A stretch of 36,786 bases of DNA from JAQSWP01 sp050185515 (GTDB lineage: Bacteria; Pseudomonadota; Alphaproteobacteria; Reyranellales; JAQSWP01): the NCBI GenBank assembly GCA_050185515.1, contig JBFWZG010000013.1, positions 1-36,786 of the forward strand, read 5' to 3'. How positions within the stretch are numbered: position 1 is the stretch's first letter; each line of letters starts with the position of its first letter. Positions 35,610 through 36,786 of the stretch are shown here, one piece after another. Under the pieces are notes generated by a model. The model did no database searches and was not told the origin of the DNA. It saw only the letters and a list, made by a program, of their open reading frames with translations. A program made the translations under genes and the position numbers.

Positions 35610-36786
35610 ATGACCAGCCGCATCGAGCACAGGGCAGCGCTGCCCGTCGGATACGGCCTGCACGAGTACCGCATTACCGGGGTGCTCGGACATGGCGGAT
35701 TCGGCATTACCTACAGCGCCCATGATGCCGGCCTGGGCAAGACTGTCGCCATCAAGGAATACCTGCCCGGCGAGTTCGCGGTGCGCGACGGCGGCATCGA
35801 GGTCGCTGCGAAATCCTCCGAAGATTCCGATCCCTTCCATTGGGGGCTGGAGCGTTTTCTCGACGAAGCCCGGATCCTCGCCCGCTTCCATCACCCGAAT
35901 GTCGTCGGCGTCCATCGCTACTTCGAGGCCAATGGCACGGCCTACATGGTGATGGAGTTCGTAGACGGCGACACCCTGGCGCAGACCTTCCGTAACGGAC
36001 GGACCTTCGATGCCGCCGGCCTGATGGAACTGGCGCAGCCGCTGCTCGACGGGCTCGAGGCGGTGCATCGCGCGGGATATCTGCACCGCGACATCAAGCC
36101 GTCCAACATCATGCTGCGGGCCGATGGCCGGCCTGTGCTGCTGGATTTCGGCTCGGCGCGCTCGGCGCTCGGTCGCGGCAGCCGCACGGTCACCAGCATC
36201 GTCACGCCCGGTTACGCGCCCTACGAGCAATATTACTGCGACGGCAACCAGGGACCCTGGACGGATATTTATGCGCTGGGGGCGATTCTCCATCAGATCG
36301 TCGCCGGCCGGCCGCCTGTCGAGGCGCCGGCGCGCCTGAAGAACGATCCGCTGCCCAAGGCGGCAACACTGGGGAAAGGCCGTTACCCGCCCGCCATGCT
36401 TGCGGCCATCGACTGGGCCCTGGCGTTCGACGAAACGCAACGCCCGCAATGTGTTGCTGACTGGCGCCAGGCACTGCTGGGTCGGACTGTCGTACCGGCT
36501 GCCGTTTCCCTGCCGCTTGCCGTCCAGGCCGCCGAGCGCCTTGGCCGCGCTGCCGGGCAACGCCGGCGGCCGGCTCGCCGTGGCCTTGTCCTGGCCGTCT
36601 TGCTGGCCGGTCTGCTGTCGGTCTCCGGCCTGTCCTATGGCGTCTACGAGTACCGGCAGCTGGAAGTCGAACAGGCGCGCGAGCTGGCGTTCCGGGAACA
36701 GACGAGGCAGGAGGTCGAGCGCGCCGCCGATCTGCATTCGGCAGCTCTGGCTCAGGAGATCGAGGCCCGGCAGGACGCCGAGCGCA
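35610..36786 (+). CDS. Membrane-anchored serine/threonine protein kinase (Hanks type, partial)
   Basis: 392 codons are visible and the gene runs off the window. The kinase domain (about 18-290) has the glycine loop GHGGFG (27-32), ATP Lys49 (VAIKEYLP), the catalytic loop HRDIKPSN with Asp161, Lys163 and Asn166, DFGSAR with Asp179, and the activation-segment end TPGYAPYEQY. A basic stretch (about 311-324) precedes one transmembrane helix (about 325-347). After it, a Glu/Arg/Ala-rich segment looks like a coiled coil leading to an unseen extracytoplasmic part. The ATG at 35610 is preceded by AAGGAG at a long spacing of 15 bases, so the start is reasonable but not certain. Confidence 0.93.
   Translation, partial: MTSRIEHRAALPVGYGLHEYRITGVLGHGGFGITYSAHDAGLGKTVAIKEYLPGEFAVRDGGIEVAAKSSEDSDPFHWGLERFLDEARILARFHHPNVVGVHRYFEANGTAYMVMEFVDGDTLAQTFRNGRTFDAAGLMELAQPLLDGLEAVHRAGYLHRDIKPSNIMLRADGRPVLLDFGSARSALGRGSRTVTSIVTPGYAPYEQYYCDGNQGPWTDIYALGAILHQIVAGRPPVEAPARLKNDPLPKAATLGKGRYPPAMLAAIDWALAFDETQRPQCVADWRQALLGRTVVPAAVSLPLAVQAAERLGRAAGQRRRPARRGLVLAVLLAGLLSVSGLSYGVYEYRQLEVEQARELAFREQTRQEVERAADLHSAALAQEIEARQDAER

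Noticed and set aside
33381..36737. Open frame of more than 1100 codons on the minus strand, running through the N gap
   Set aside because: It is antisense to the TRAP permease and kinase, is rich in His/Gln/Arg/Asp as expected for a shadow frame in GC-rich DNA, and is joined only by the Ns.

Overview
The window is GC-rich chromosomal DNA with housekeeping genes typical of an alphaproteobacterium: an F1-ATPase zeta inhibitor (DUF1476), a purC-purS-purQ-purL order, three classes of TRAP/TAXI transport genes, and many GTG starts and overlapping stop/start codons. The mixture suggests a Rhodospirillales or Rhizobiales-like lineage. That placement is an inference from gene content, since no rRNA is present. 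A run of exactly 100 N (35444-35543) shows that this is a draft scaffold, possibly a metagenome bin.

Layout. (1) 1-2733, minus strand: purine operon purC-purS-purQ-purL, with purL cut by the window edge. (2) 2734-8237: a divergent di-iron ferritin-like gene behind a perfect 16-bp palindrome, a glutathione transferase with an added C-terminal domain, OHCU decarboxylase, the ATPase zeta subunit, an iron superoxide dismutase and purB. (3) 8360-13777: a HAD phosphatase, an FAH-family hydrolase, a TetR regulator, an HSL-type esterase, a RadC-like protein with an unusual N-terminus, and methionine aminopeptidase. (4) 13929-17814: a tightly packed plus-strand run of a molybdopterin-binding (CinA-N-like) protein, a CitE-like lyase, a polytopic GT-C-like membrane protein and an Asp/Glu racemase-family protein. 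(5) 17825-21765, minus strand: a DctPQM TRAP transporter and a BASS-family transporter. (6) 21840-26110: a secreted HExxH metallopeptidase facing a bufferin-type metallophore operon, bufA-bufB-bufC, that runs on into a creatininase-family gene. (7) 26448-31290: tRNA-Leu(UAA), a small secreted orphan, two DadA-like FAD oxidoreductases and a class III aminotransferase. (8) 31291-36786: a LysR regulator, a TAXI receptor with a fused TRAP permease (3' end lost in the gap), and a membrane-anchored Ser/Thr kinase cut by the window end.

Most notable biology. The bufferin operon makes a periplasmic, cysteine-rich peptide (BufA) modified by an MNIO/DUF692 iron enzyme (BufB) with its partner BufC. Here it has a creatininase-like fourth gene whose Shine-Dalgarno overlaps the bufC stop codon. 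The bufA leader can fold into two mutually exclusive hairpins, one of which hides the Shine-Dalgarno, and two strong hairpins separate bufA from bufB. In the last third, the LysR gene and the TAXI transporter carry near-identical ATAAC-N5-GTTAT-type dyads, which suggests that one regulator links amine/D-amino-acid oxidation to uptake.
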